From positions 1,922,001-1,986,000 of the forward strand of contig JAGUCH010000001.1 of assembly GCA_019096065.1 (NCBI GenBank): a stretch of DNA of 64,000 nt. The letters are read 5' to 3'. This DNA is from Paracyclopina nana (lineage: Eukaryota; Arthropoda; Copepoda; Cyclopoida; Cyclopettidae). The notes beneath the pieces are model-generated. The model saw nothing but the letters and a program-made list of their open reading frames with translations, was not told the DNA's origin and searched no databases. Positions 13,324 through 25,600 of this stretch are shown here, piece by piece (position 1 is the first letter of the stretch; each line of letters begins with the position of its first letter). Both the position numbers and the translations under genes were made by a program.

Positions 13324-16300
13324 TATAGTATAGGTACGTATTGGTTTTTCTGATTTATGAGTGCTGTCGTGAGAGTCAGCCATCCAAAAAACCCTCTATT
13401 TGCAAATGGGAGAAAGGAGAGTAAATGCTTGTGTACAAATGATAAGGGCCCTCCTGTGTGATTCTGAGTGCTGCCACCATATTTGGCAAAATGAAGGGGA
13501 ATGAACTGAGCAGCTCGCAAAAGGGGGGAAAATAGTACGAAGGAGCAGCAGCAATAATAATATCATCTTTTTCTCTAATGATGACAGATGTATTGCCATC
13601 AAGGCTGATGAGCCCAAGTTGGAAAATTCATTGCGCGTGAAATTTCGCAATCAATTTTGCCTCCTATGACAGAATCTAATTTCAAGACTGGCTCAAGTGG
13701 AACTTTGGTAGATGGTGCCATGCTTATATAGCTGGCAACTTTTGGTGATTGACATGTGAAGTGAATTACGCGTTCCACCCACAACCCCACTTTTGACACT
13801 ACATACTAGCAGTGTACCAAGAAGTCAACCTCACTTCAAAGAGCTTAGAATTGAGTATGAGGAAGGGTGAAGAAAGTTAAGTCCTCTTCCACAGCTCGGG
13901 TGCCAAGTAAGTTTCGCAGTGTTCCATTAAAAATGGATTCTCTATTACATTCTTGTTGATTTTCGACCTAATTTCGGAGACCTTCTATTGGCCTTGCAAG
14001 TCCCTTGGAAGTTCTGTAAATACTAATAAAGGTGCCCAATTGATCAAATGTTTAAAGGATTAATTCAAGTTCTCACTTTTTTATGTACATATTTATAGAT
14101 ATAAATACTTTCTGAAGGCTTTTAAAATACTAGTGTACTAGCTATCTTCTCCTATGCTATAGGGGCCCTTTGAAGTCCCATCCATCCATTGAGTAGACTA
14201 TCATGGATGAGGGAGCAAAAAGTGGCCTCTGAAAGTGCAATGGGGAAGGAAATGTCGGGCTTATTGGGCAAAAAAAGCATCACGCGAATAGCCAAAGGGA
14301 GCACGACCGAGGTAAAGTCCCTTGGGACCTCAGAGAGAGCAAATCTGGCAATCCATATCATTAGTTTTAGGAGGGGAAATTGCAGGTCCCAAGGGAATTG
14401 CAGGCTAACTAATTGGCAACTCAGCCAAGAAATATTTTTCGGTATCACAAATAGCTTCTTGATCCCCGCATGCAGCTAGCTTTTCCATTTCAACTAGTAC
14501 ACTACAACAATTCTTGGCTGATCTGTATTCAAGAAGGAGAAAGGAGGCTTTCTCCTGAATTTCAAATGGAAGCTGTCCAAAGGGGCGCTTTTGTTCTATT
14601 GTTTCAACAGATCTCATATCTTCATCGGGTAGATGCCAAGAAGATTGACATTGTTCTGGATATGCGCACCACTTTCAAAGTTGGCACCAGCTGAAAGAAA
14701 TGGAATTCCATTATATGTTACACTATTTCATGAGTCACCTTGACACATTATGCTACTACTGCAAGCATAATAGGTAAAAAGCCTCTTCAAACCTACAGCA
14801 AAATAATACTCGAGTAATGAAAATAATCTTGCGTGAAGGTCACTGTGTGCATTTTACAGTAATTGCAAGAAAGGGTGAATAGTTGTGAGCTGGCAGTATG
14901 TGTAGCTCTAAAATGCAAGGTGATTCTTTACAAGGACAATTGGCCCACAGTGGGTGCTGCAGCAGCATTATGTGTGTGTACACCATTACAGTGTATCCAC
15001 ACAAGCCAAGGTCAGAATTTTCCCACCATACATATTGCTGACATGTTTGCACTCTCGCTTATACACCTGAGTAGCTGGTGCATTAGCTAATAACGAGCAT
15101 AAAACTAGCAGGCCTAAGTAGCTGTCTTTTTTCTCCGTGATATAAGACATCATTTTTCATGTGGCTCATTTCCATAGACAGCTCAAAGGTTAATTGCAGA
15201 CATTTTTGTGCTGACTCTATGACTCCATCTATCAAACTTATTTGGGTAAAAGTTGAATTTCCCCTTATTCCTGGGAGTTAGGGGAAGCAAAAGTGTAGTA
15301 GTAGCTTTCTAGTAGTTTTCCCATGATCTAGGGGTTATCTTGAGTCAATATCTGACCATATGTGAAGCAGGAGAGAAATCTGTTCTTCCCAGATACATCC
15401 CAAGTCCGTAGGGACAGTTTGGCAGGTTCAGAAAAAAATCCAAGTTAAAAAAAATAGAAGAATTTCAGTGAATGAAAGGATTTTTTTTCCAAGCTGACAC
15501 AAAAGAGCAACAATTGCCCCAGGGTGCTAAGAGGTAAAGAGACTTGTGGGTGTTTTTCTTCCAGTTAAATACACATTCAGTCACCCAATGTGTGTGCTGA
15601 CAAATGTGCTGAATTTTTGGGGGCTGAATTCCCACCAAGACTAATTCAAGCAAGGCATGACTGATCTTCCAGACTCCAAGTTTGGACAATTTCCAATGAA
15701 TATGAAATGATGCTCTATGGGTGCTTCGAGCCACCAACTCAACAAACTTGTCTGCTTGAGCATCAGGATTAGTTGCATGTAAAATGCTATAATTCCTGCA
15801 AGTTGTCAATTAGGGTTGCAGGAGTCCAACCTCAATAATGCCAATTAAAGCTGTCAATCAGTGCAAAAACAGGGAATGCAAAGCATTTTGAGTATACTCG
15901 CGAGTAATTGACAGCGCCACTGAAAGGTCATGAATTTTGGCTGATTTTTAATGGTGTTTGTTCCGGACTTGAGCATCATTTGTGACATGACCAGGGGTCC
16001 GGAGCAGCGTTCTTCCAAAAGCCATTTCGATTCGTGCATGGCCGATTGGGTGCACAGTGGGCAACGCACATATTTTTCTCTAGTTTTCAATGCTGATCAT
16101 AAATTACACTGCATTGTTTCTGGCCTTCTTTTCCTCAGCTCCAATAGGTCAAACAAATTCAATTTACATGAAGCCATATAAATGCAAAAAAAACTGCTAG
16201 CACTTTTGATTCAGTAATAAAAAAAATGCAGAGAGGTTGCGTGAGTTTGTTTACTTTCGGAGAGTTGCGACTTTCCCCATTTGTCGTCACACAATCACAA

Positions 16301-19300
16301 CAAATTCACAAACAATCGAGTTTTGTGCTCACAGCTCGATCCCCTCGTGAGCGTTGGTGTTTTGATTTGGGGGCCTCCATGCTGAGAAGAACACATATCT
16401 CTGCTGATAATCACTTTAGCCTGGGCACAATTTTCGATTTGGAACCTCAATCAATTGGCAGACACACAAGACAACCAGCTGTGATCATCTATCACGGATC
16501 ATCAGCATGATTAGAGTGATGAGTGATCGGCAAAGCCTCCATCTTCTTTTTTCAGTGCTGGTGGACAACCTATTAATTTCAACACACAAAAATGCTATTA
16601 ATCTGAACAGGGCTGATTTCAGCTGCCCATATTCAAATTTTGATATAATTAGCTTTTTGCTGAATTTTATTGAATAAAACAAATCAGCTGAGCAGAGCCT
16701 AGTTGTCTTTACTTATGACGTCAAATCTGATTTATACCAGTTTTAGCAATTAATGTTGGTTTGACATGCTCTCAGCATACCACGAAAAAGATTTATAATG
16801 GACTGGTTAACCTTCTGGCATTGTTTGTCTCGTAAATTCACCAGTTGATTTGAGGCCCAAGCTGAAGAAGTAGAAATTCGCGAATATTGCTTTGCAGCAT
16901 GAAAGCAACGAGAGAGAGGGGGAAATTGGGCCCCGATGCACTTTTTTCGAAACCATTTTTTATCGTGTGCTCACTTTATGCTACTATGCCGTAAGTATGC
17001 TCCGAAGCTCATATCTCATGCCATGCTACATTTTCCAATTATTATCTCACCATTTATCCCTGTCTCGTGCTCACGAAGGCTCATTTACAATCCTCGAGGA
17101 GTCGAATTCAAGAGCTGGAGAAATTCCTCTCTGTCTTTTGTTGGTGAATCGTAAATGAACGAATTCTCATGGCACCAGCTAAAAATCATAACAGCAATCG
17201 AGCAGAGTTCAAGGCTTAGTGAATTATTATACAGCTTCATGTCAACATATAAATAGTGTCTAATTATGGCATTCTGTGCGCCCTACTTTGCTCATAATGA
17301 AGACGTTTCCAAGATGAATGATGATCAAGCTTCGGCTAATTTACTAATTAGCCCTCATTACGCACTCACTTGAATGTGGAAAAAAGAAAACTTTTTTAAA
17401 GAGCAAAAAATAATTGCACTTTGCATCTGGCACAAATCCATCTATTTTGGCGACACTTTTATCCTAAAGCCCGACCAAGCATTTCCCCCCTGGGGACTTT
17501 TAAGAGATTCCTCATTTGTCCAGTGGGGATTTTGCCCCCACCCTATGTACTATAATAGAGGATAGGTAATAAGAAAGCTGTATAAATGCAAAAATGGGAC
17601 CTAATCATGGCTTCACCTTTTCAATCTTTGCAAGAGAGATGAGGATTTGGGGTGGAAGTGGGGAAAAAGGAGGGGAATTGATCCTGAATGAAGATGGATT
17701 CCCAAATTGTGTGAGATTGAGCTGTCTTCTGAGGAGAAGAAATACAACAGTAAAACTGTCCCATAATTTGAACCTTTTATTAGACTCGTACCCCTTTTGG
17801 CAGCTAGATTAATTGGATTCACATGGGGATGTCTGGAAGCTCGCGTTCTCACGCTTCCTTTTTCCCGAAATGACCAAAGGCCGTCCAAAAAAAAATTTTT
17901 TTTACAACTTCACTTCACCTTCTAGAAGATTTCCTTGAAATACTTTGGCTGGCAGTGCATGCAGTTCTTATGATTTTAAGTGGAAAAATAGAGCATATTT
18001 TCAGGCTTGTTCAAAATTCAGCCACCAGAGGTAAAAAAAAGAGTAGCATCCTGCTGTTGGCATTGACAGTTTCATTGCCATAAATTGCTCCTCGCGCTCA
18101 CTACAAAAAGCAAACTCGTAGCTTTTTTCTTAGGAGGGGATTTAAAAAACTGGTGCTGTTTTTCCAAGTGGAAAATGGCCGACAACTTTGGCGCAAAGGA
18201 GTACGTAAAAAGAAGCTTCTTATCCGCTTTGCAAGAGAAGTCCATATTTAACAAAGCTTGGTAGACATGGGGGGATTTTCTGCGAAATGCCACAGTGGGA
18301 AATGGAGTTGGACTCTTGCTAAAATTCTGCCCGTTTCTGGCCACTTTGAGGCCGTTTCTCCTCCCCGAGTGATCATTGTTTGACTGCTGACAAATCCTTT
18401 GGAAACGAATGGTGTGGACACAGGTGCTTACTTACTTATGGGGATAAAAGCGCAGCAGCTCACGAATCAGCTTACATTTCTGTATTTTGACGCACCAACA
18501 CCACTTCTTTTTTTTGGCAGTAGTAGAATGCTTCAAAATGGCCGCGAGGCAAGCATTTTTCCCTTTGCGCTGCTGGTCAAAATCCTTTTAATTTCGTAGC
18601 TTGGAAGTCCAAGTGCGAAAATGTGTAATGCTTGGAATTGCTCTGAAGCCCTCCGCTCCGCTCGGTCAAGTTGAGGTGGTGGCAAAACTTGCTATTATTG
18701 CCACTATTAAGTAAATTGACGACTAGAAGAAAAGTTTTAGTGCTCATTGTCAAATTGCTGGTGGCAACAGTTTGACAAGCACTTGGACCAAGGAATAAAA
18801 AATGTTCAACAGTTGTAAAAGTGCCTCATTTCTCACCCCTTTTCCTCGTAAAAAGCTCTTTTACGAGTCTGAAGGAGCAGCTAGTCAGAATAAATATTGC
18901 AATCTTTGCAATTTGATGAGATGTGGTTGAATTGAGCCAGGCCTCAAAAGGGAAGATGGTGATTAAAAATGCAAAGTATGATGTTATGCTTCAATGATGA
19001 CTCGTCCATTTGTGAAGAAGACCACTACCGAAATGAAATTCAATTAAGGCCTTTTTGCTGACGAGCTTGATATATACAGAACAAAAAAGCCATAGTCATC
19101 TGCATGTGAGGAAAAAAGGGCTTCCTGTTCTTTTGATTCTAGTTTGCTTCATACTAGCTGTATACCAGAATGTAACAACTTTAAGAAGTGAAGCGTACAT
19201 ATTGCAGAAAAATCAATTTGGCTGATATTTCTTCTTATCGTGAAATTGGACCAGGATGACATGGCTGAATAATGTTAATGGGCTGATGTGATGAGTGATC

Positions 19301-22210
19301 AAGTACTGCTCGCACGTTACAACAACAGCTGGGCGTAGTTTTCAGATCATAAAGATATATGAAAGATTGCAGCAGCAGCAGCAGCCTGGGAATGATCATT
19401 ATTATTTTGGTGCCGTATTGTTTTCTATAAATGGGCGTCATGTTTTGAAAATCTAGAAATGTTCTGTAGCAGCAGCAGCATCATACATGTGCACTATAAG
19501 CTCTAGAATAATTAAATAATTATGGTTACAGTGATATTTAATAGCAAAAAAGAACGCAATTCCAAGTTTACGCGCGCGTACGGGTCAGTAAACAAAGAGC
19601 GCATGCGCGTACTGGTCGCTCGCGCGCAAATCAAAACAAAGAGCTCTCAATGTTTCTGAAGTCTCAAAGAAATGCAATTTCCGCGGTGAAACTCGGCAGA
19701 TCTTTTCAAAAACAGAACTTGGCACATGTATGACAATAGTGCATACAGGGTGTGTCGCTTTTTTTGTTTCTCTGGGCCAGGTCACACCCACTATCATCAT
19801 CAGCAGTCAATAGTAAAAATTGGAAGCAGCAGCATTTTTGGATAACAGGAAATTGATTGAAAATTTGTCATGCCCCATTGAGTTTTCAAAGATGCAGTAC
19901 AATTCTAAACAATTGTCTCCATGACAGGCTGATTTTTCGTTGCATTTCTAGCACTGTGATGGCAAAAGAGAGCAACAACTACTTTGCATGATAGAGCAGC
20001 AAATAAAAGTCAAATGCCATCTAGAACTAAGAACCGTTTTAGCTATGCCTTTTCCCACTTTGAATAATGAAAGTAATTGTGTAATTTTGAAATCGGGGTC
20101 ATTGTCCTGGGCATTTTAAGGCCATAAACATCGAAGAGAAGATGGCAATTTTCAGCAAATGTGGGCCTCATACGGAGATTGTTATGGGGGCACATTTTCA
20201 CGAACTATTTAGTTCGTGACCTTAGACTGTTATAATACACAGTGGGGTTGTTTGAAATTGTACGCAGCTAAAGTGCATTTTTTCTCTCAGCTGCTTTTTG
20301 CTGATACTTCTACATTCCGAAATTAGTGAGCTTCGAGGAAAAACTGGTCTTGTTGGCCTAAAAAGAGCTTTTCCACTTTCCCCACATGTGAGAGTGTGTT
20401 CCACTTAAAAAATCAGGGTAGTGGAAGAGTCCATAAAGCAGCGGGAAATCCGCAGGATTTATGACTTTATAGTCGATATTTTTATCGACAAAGTGTGAGG
20501 TGACCTGCTGATTCTGCTCATTTTTTCCCTCTAGCTGTTGTGGCAATAATAAAAATACTGGTGTAGTAAATAATAATGATCATGAGTTTCCAATATGTTA
20601 ACGAGTTGGTTTTGGTTCGTGACCATGAGGCAAGTTTTTGTTTGGGCATCTCATTATCCAACAAAATTATAACCTGGGTCCTACATTTGTACTTTTGTGA
20701 AAAAAAATCAAAAGAATTCCGAATTGGAATGATTCCAAAAAGCATCATCATTTTTTAATGGAATTTCACTGTAAATTGGGATCAGTTAAGGGTAGGGCTC
20801 AAGATGTGCCCTCTAGAGGTCCCATTTTGAATAACCAGGTTCCAAACTTGCATGTAAATGTGTCCATGGTGAACATTTAAAAATAGAGGTGTGGTGATTA
20901 CATTTGTTCCATTTTCAGCTGATAACAGCAATATCCTCCCTCTTCTTCTTGTGGGACATAAATTATTGAAATGACATTCATGTCCACAGGCCAAAAACTT
21001 GTGGTTGCGCTCAAGTGCCCATTTCTGGGACATTCATCATGTGTGGATGCAAAATGCCCTTTTAGAAAAAAGAGCAGCCCATTAATTCTGCTTATACACA
21101 ACCTAGCCATTAAAGGCTTCAATTGAAGCTTAGCATGCATTTTTTTAACAAAGCTAAAGCAGCATCTTAGGGGCAAATTTTATTCAAATTGAGGTGCTGA
21201 GGGCAATTTCAAACCCATGCACTTAGGGAAAAGCCGCAATATTATCATCAGCCATCCTGCTACAGGGTCATGCATTCATTTGCATGGCAGTTAAAAAAAC
21301 CATAAAATTAGAGGAGAAGAGTTGCACAGGTGAAAGAAAAAAAATAAGTATTTGCAGGGACAAAATCCATAGAGTTCTAGACCCTGTGTTGGCCAATGAT
21401 GCCAAGATGCCATATTTCAAAAGCAAGAGGGAAAAAAGCATGGGTACATCAAAAGGCGCAAATTATCTTGATGATGATGGTAGTACAGCTCATAATGATG
21501 ATGATGGTTTGCTGTATAGATGCTCAGTATAAGATCTCCTTTTTTTCCCTTGACCAAAAAGAAGGCACAACAATTTCACTTTTTCCCATTTGTGTACTAC
21601 ATGGACGGCTTGCGTGAAATGGGAGCAGTTTTCAAAGCTCATTTACCCCATGGTGATTTGGTCTGCTGTATTGTAGGCCTTGCAAAAACTCAGATTGACA
21701 GGACCAGACATGAATAATGAACTCCAGCAAGGCAAAAACCGTAATTGCTTACAGAGAATAGATCGAGTTTCTGATTCGTAGAAGCTGATAATAATGGCCA
21801 GCCTCAAGACGGTATCTACGCATTATTGAAATTGGGCCAAAGTTGGCCATTCTACAGTACAAATTAGGGTTAACTACAAATGGACGTCGTTTCCTTCGCA
21901 GCCCATAAAATGACACACTCTTATGTCCAGTTCAAGTATATCAAGAATTAAAAAATCACGAAAGAACGCTTGGAAATAAAACGTAGCTCTCAGCCAGTTC
22001 AGCTGGAAAGCGAGCAATGTTTTCTTGGGCAATTTTGGCGAATTATCCCGTGCTTTAAAATTGGGCATCAATATATCTTTTTGTAAAATAGCAAAAAACC
22101 ATCACTCTCGAAATAGGAGATGAATTTTTGTTGGTATTCATAATTGATATTTTTTTGAAAAAGAGAAATTGTTTGATTTTCACCCGTTCTAAAATTCGAT
22201 CCGATTGTGA
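13324..22210. other. Gene-free AT-rich intergenic DNA
   Basis: No supported gene. It contains GCACASTGGG-core copies at 14946, 16053, 18291 and 20238, AAAATGGCC copies at 18172 and 18535, a (GCA)n run near 19.37 kb and the CpG-rich spot at 19.57 kb. A 13-bp perfect inverted pair (TCCCTTGGGACCT / AGGTCCCAAGGGA, near 14317 and 14384) could form a stem with a loop of about 55 nt. Confidence 0.55.
19568..19645. promoter_or_regulatory. CpG-rich spot with NRF1-like palindrome
   Basis: It contains GCGCATGCGC (19599-19608, the NRF1/erect-wing type palindrome), GTAAACAAA (19588-19596) and two copies of GCGCGTACKGGTC (19574-19586, 19605-19617). The surrounding DNA is AT-rich. NRF1-type sites are usually promoter sites, so this could mark an unannotated transcription start. 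No gene is seen next to it. Confidence 0.35.
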
Positions 22211-22669
22211 TCATAAATCAGCTGTAAGACTCGTTTTTATGCAATTAATAGGATTTTTTCGCGCTATTTTCACATGAACAGGACATGGAACAACAGTAAA
22301 AAACACTCTGGTGTAATTTACGTGGTAATTCCGATAATTGCAGCAGAATGCAAATTTCCTTTTGACGAGAAGTCTCGCTACTATACTAGCATTTGAAAGG
22401 TCAAATTTTGAAAGTTCAAGAAGTCTCCTGTGACGAAAATTGAGTGGACCAAATGTTTCTAATAGACTTTGCAAATGACTTGTTTGTTTTCGCCCCATTT
22501 CGAGTAGTCTCTCTCTCAATCCGAAGACGCCAAGGAAATCATCATTTTCTTCTTGTTGGCTAGCAGAAACTTGATCTTCATCAACATTCCAGCATTGGGG
22601 TTGTTCACACATGATTTCTGCTGGGCTGCAGACGGGAGAATTAATTATCCGTAGCCCAGATTTCGCCAT
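22211..22669 (-). CDS. Unrecognised candidate coding exon (up to 152 aa)
   Basis: This is the longest ATG-initiated frame in the gene-poor half. The ATG at 22669 sits in a favourable context (AAAAAGATGG). The first about 100 residues look protein-like: an acidic stretch around residues 29-45, then an amphipathic segment rich in Leu, Arg and Glu. The last 40-50 residues look less coding-like. A possible donor (CAC|GTAAAT) at about 22321 could end the exon early. I recognise no domain and see no partner exon. It could be a lineage-specific gene, a first exon, or a chance frame. Confidence 0.35.
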   Translation of the reverse strand: MAKSGLRIINSPVCSPAEIMCEQPQCWNVDEDQVSASQQEENDDFLGVFGLRERLLEMGRKQTSHLQSLLETFGPLNFRHRRLLELSKFDLSNASIVARLLVKRKFAFCCNYRNYHVNYTRVFFTVVPCPVHVKIARKNPINCIKTSLTADL

Positions 22670-25600
22670 CTTTTTGCCAACATGAGCCAGTAATGATCAT
22701 TTTGGTAGGTCCTAATGATCTGAAAAGAAAGCTGACTCCAATCTAGACGTCCAAGGGTGACACAAGTGATTAGCAGGGTATCTCAGCTTTTCCCCTTTTT
22801 GAACGCTCCGCTCTCTTGTAAATATGAAAAGTGCACCTTTTCGCAGAACTCCGTAAGTAAAGCACCGCTAATGACCACGTTTGCTAATAAAACGGGCGGA
22901 AATGCGCGAAATTCCGCGAAAAGGCCAATTTCTTTGTCATGCATGAAAAAGTAATGCGTCAAACTTTTCAAGTTCGACAGCTAATTCTTTTTTTTTCCGG
23001 CCTCCCCAGTGTGCAATCCCCATGATGACATCTGAGAAGTTCTGAGCAAACAAAATGAAACATTTGCAGTGCAAAAGCACAGCAGGCTTTCACTTGTCAG
23101 CACCTGTGCAATTTCAAACCTTGAGTTTAAAGAGATTTATGCTCAAGCCCAATTGGGACCATCAGAGTTATTCTGCCCTCCAAAATGTCACCCAGTACAA
23201 ATATAATAGTCAGCTGAGAGATGTTTCAGCCCGATTGACAAGGGGGTAATTTGTTTCTGGGCGTTGCTCGCTTATATGCCACACTTTTTCTTTGCCATAT
23301 CATCACCTACTTTACCCTCAAGATCTTCACGGTTCTTTGTTATCTCCAACTACTGCAAGAAAATCTAGTTTCTCCTGCTCCACTTTCAAAATATTATTAA
23401 AATTCAGATATTGTTGAGTTTCAAAGTGGGAAAGCTTGCCCCTTGATATATAGTAATTATATTGAGTGAGCTTTTCAAAAGTGCTGAACATTAATTACCT
23501 AATAGCTACTGGGGAGTGAAACAGACCATTATCAAATTCCACTCAAAAAGTATCGGATTTTTCCAAGCAATTATGATGGCTCCATTACCACGGAGGCCCA
23601 ACAATTAGCCACAGTTCCACTATGGGAAAAAGCATAAAAATTATTGTGGAGCATGAACTATAAATTCCTGCCAGCCTGGATAAATCCTACAAAATATTTT
23701 TTTTCATATGAATCTATAAGTGGCCTTTTGAATTGATTTAAAGAACATTTATTAATTGTCTGCTCGCTAATTGAGAGGAGAGTTCACAGGTGTTAAGAAA
23801 TATGTGTGTACTGTTGTTGTTGTTGTTCTGCTTTTGAAAGGTGAAGAGTTGTTGAATTTTAGCAACAACGCCCAGAAGAAAATCCTCCACATGCAAAGTT
23901 GTGAAGCTTGAATGCCCTTCAATGTAACAAAGCTGAATTAAGTTTGCAAAACATGTCGAGTTCACTTTTCTTCGGTGCGTTTTTTTGTTTCGCCACATTG
24001 GCTCAAAGGTTGCAAAAAAGGTGCACTGGTGGCGCCAGGATGTCTACGCGTGGCTTTTTGCTCCCAGTTTACTCCATTGTGTCAAGTAAGGCTTGACTGC
24101 ATTCTGTCTACAGTCATTTATCATGTGCGTTCTTTTGGTGATAAAATTAGGTTATTCTACGCCCTCTATTTTCCATTTTGACAATTCTCCTTTACATACT
24201 CAAAGGAGCCAACCGCAATTTAAGATCAGCAAATCGTTGACATTTCTCTCAATTGAAAGATAACATTCTCAACAAGGGAAATAAGAAAAAGAAAAGTATT
24301 CACTTTTAGAAGGAATCCCTCGGTTCAATTTACACTTGGCGGCCAACGCTTCATTCTTTGTTTTGATTTTGTTTTGTTTACAAATTAATCGGGTCCCACG
24401 TGGTTCCACTACTTTCCAGCCGAAATATGACGAAAAGCGCCTAAAAAACAAAATAGTAAGCTCTAAACATCTAAATATTTTTTGGAATAAAAAAAGGCAG
24501 GAGCCAATCAGCATTTTGTCAGTTTGACAACATGTGACAAAATACGACTCCGCGCTGCAACTGTTTTATGGCTTCTGCATGAAACTTCATATCATAAAAA
24601 GTGTAAGAGACAATGTAAATAGTTTTGGTTAATTTCATGCCAAATAAATCCTGCATTCTGGAATTCGAGTTGATTAAAAAAAGTCTGCTAGCTGCGAGAA
24701 GGCAAATTCCAAGATCCTTGGAATCAGCAGAGTGAAAAAACAACCACAGCTGCTTTTTTGCATCTCTGCCAGACGCATAACAATAGAATTTTAATGCTGA
24801 AATATGCTGACCAACTGAGGTCTCAAGGGGGGATTGTCTGAGCTATTAAAGCCCATTTTTATTCCCTTTTTTACTAGCAGCTCTCTTTATGCTGCTATTA
24901 TAAACAGAGAGGCTCTTGTACCATGGCTAACAGTGAAAGCAGAAGCTAACAACAAACACAATGACTAATTCATCAGAATGCACACAAAGCATTGTTTAAT
25001 CAGCAAGGACTTTATGATGATTATATGGAGGATTACCATAAATGTGTACAACAACTGAGCAAAGCTGATTAGCTAAAACTGGCTGCGTTTTGCCAATGAA
25101 AAATGCTTTTTTTCATCAAACAATTTAGGCTGGCGTCAACTTTAGCCCAGTGTGCCAGTGTAGCTCTAGTATGCGAAGTTTTCAGAAGTTGGTGCAGCTG
25201 CGAGTAACGACCCACTTTAGTCTGCTTTTATGTCCTCTTTATGCAAAACAAGGCTCAATATGGATGTCATAATCTTAGTAGGAATGGCCATGATCATTAC
25301 TAGACTTCCTCGCAGCAGCATTATTAATCAATGAAATTGGCCAAGCATGAATGCTGAGCTTATACAGACGATTTTATTGCTGCTAGTTTACATAATACTA
25401 GTACATATGTAGCCTTTCCCTTTATTAAATTCTCCCTGCATAGCAGCAGCAGAATTCTTCTTTTCAGATTTCTGCCCAGCTTGATTAAAAGCTTTTCGCA
25501 GGAAATCTTGGCTGAACATTGATGTTAGCAATCCAGCCAAAAAAGCTTATCTTATCTCCCCTACCGTTCATTTTGCCAACATTGGCCATGGCAGTATACA

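Noticed and set aside
15465..15809. 114-codon minus-strand frame
   Set aside because: It begins at a TTG, has no domain or splice partner, and a frame of this length is expected by chance in 64 kb.
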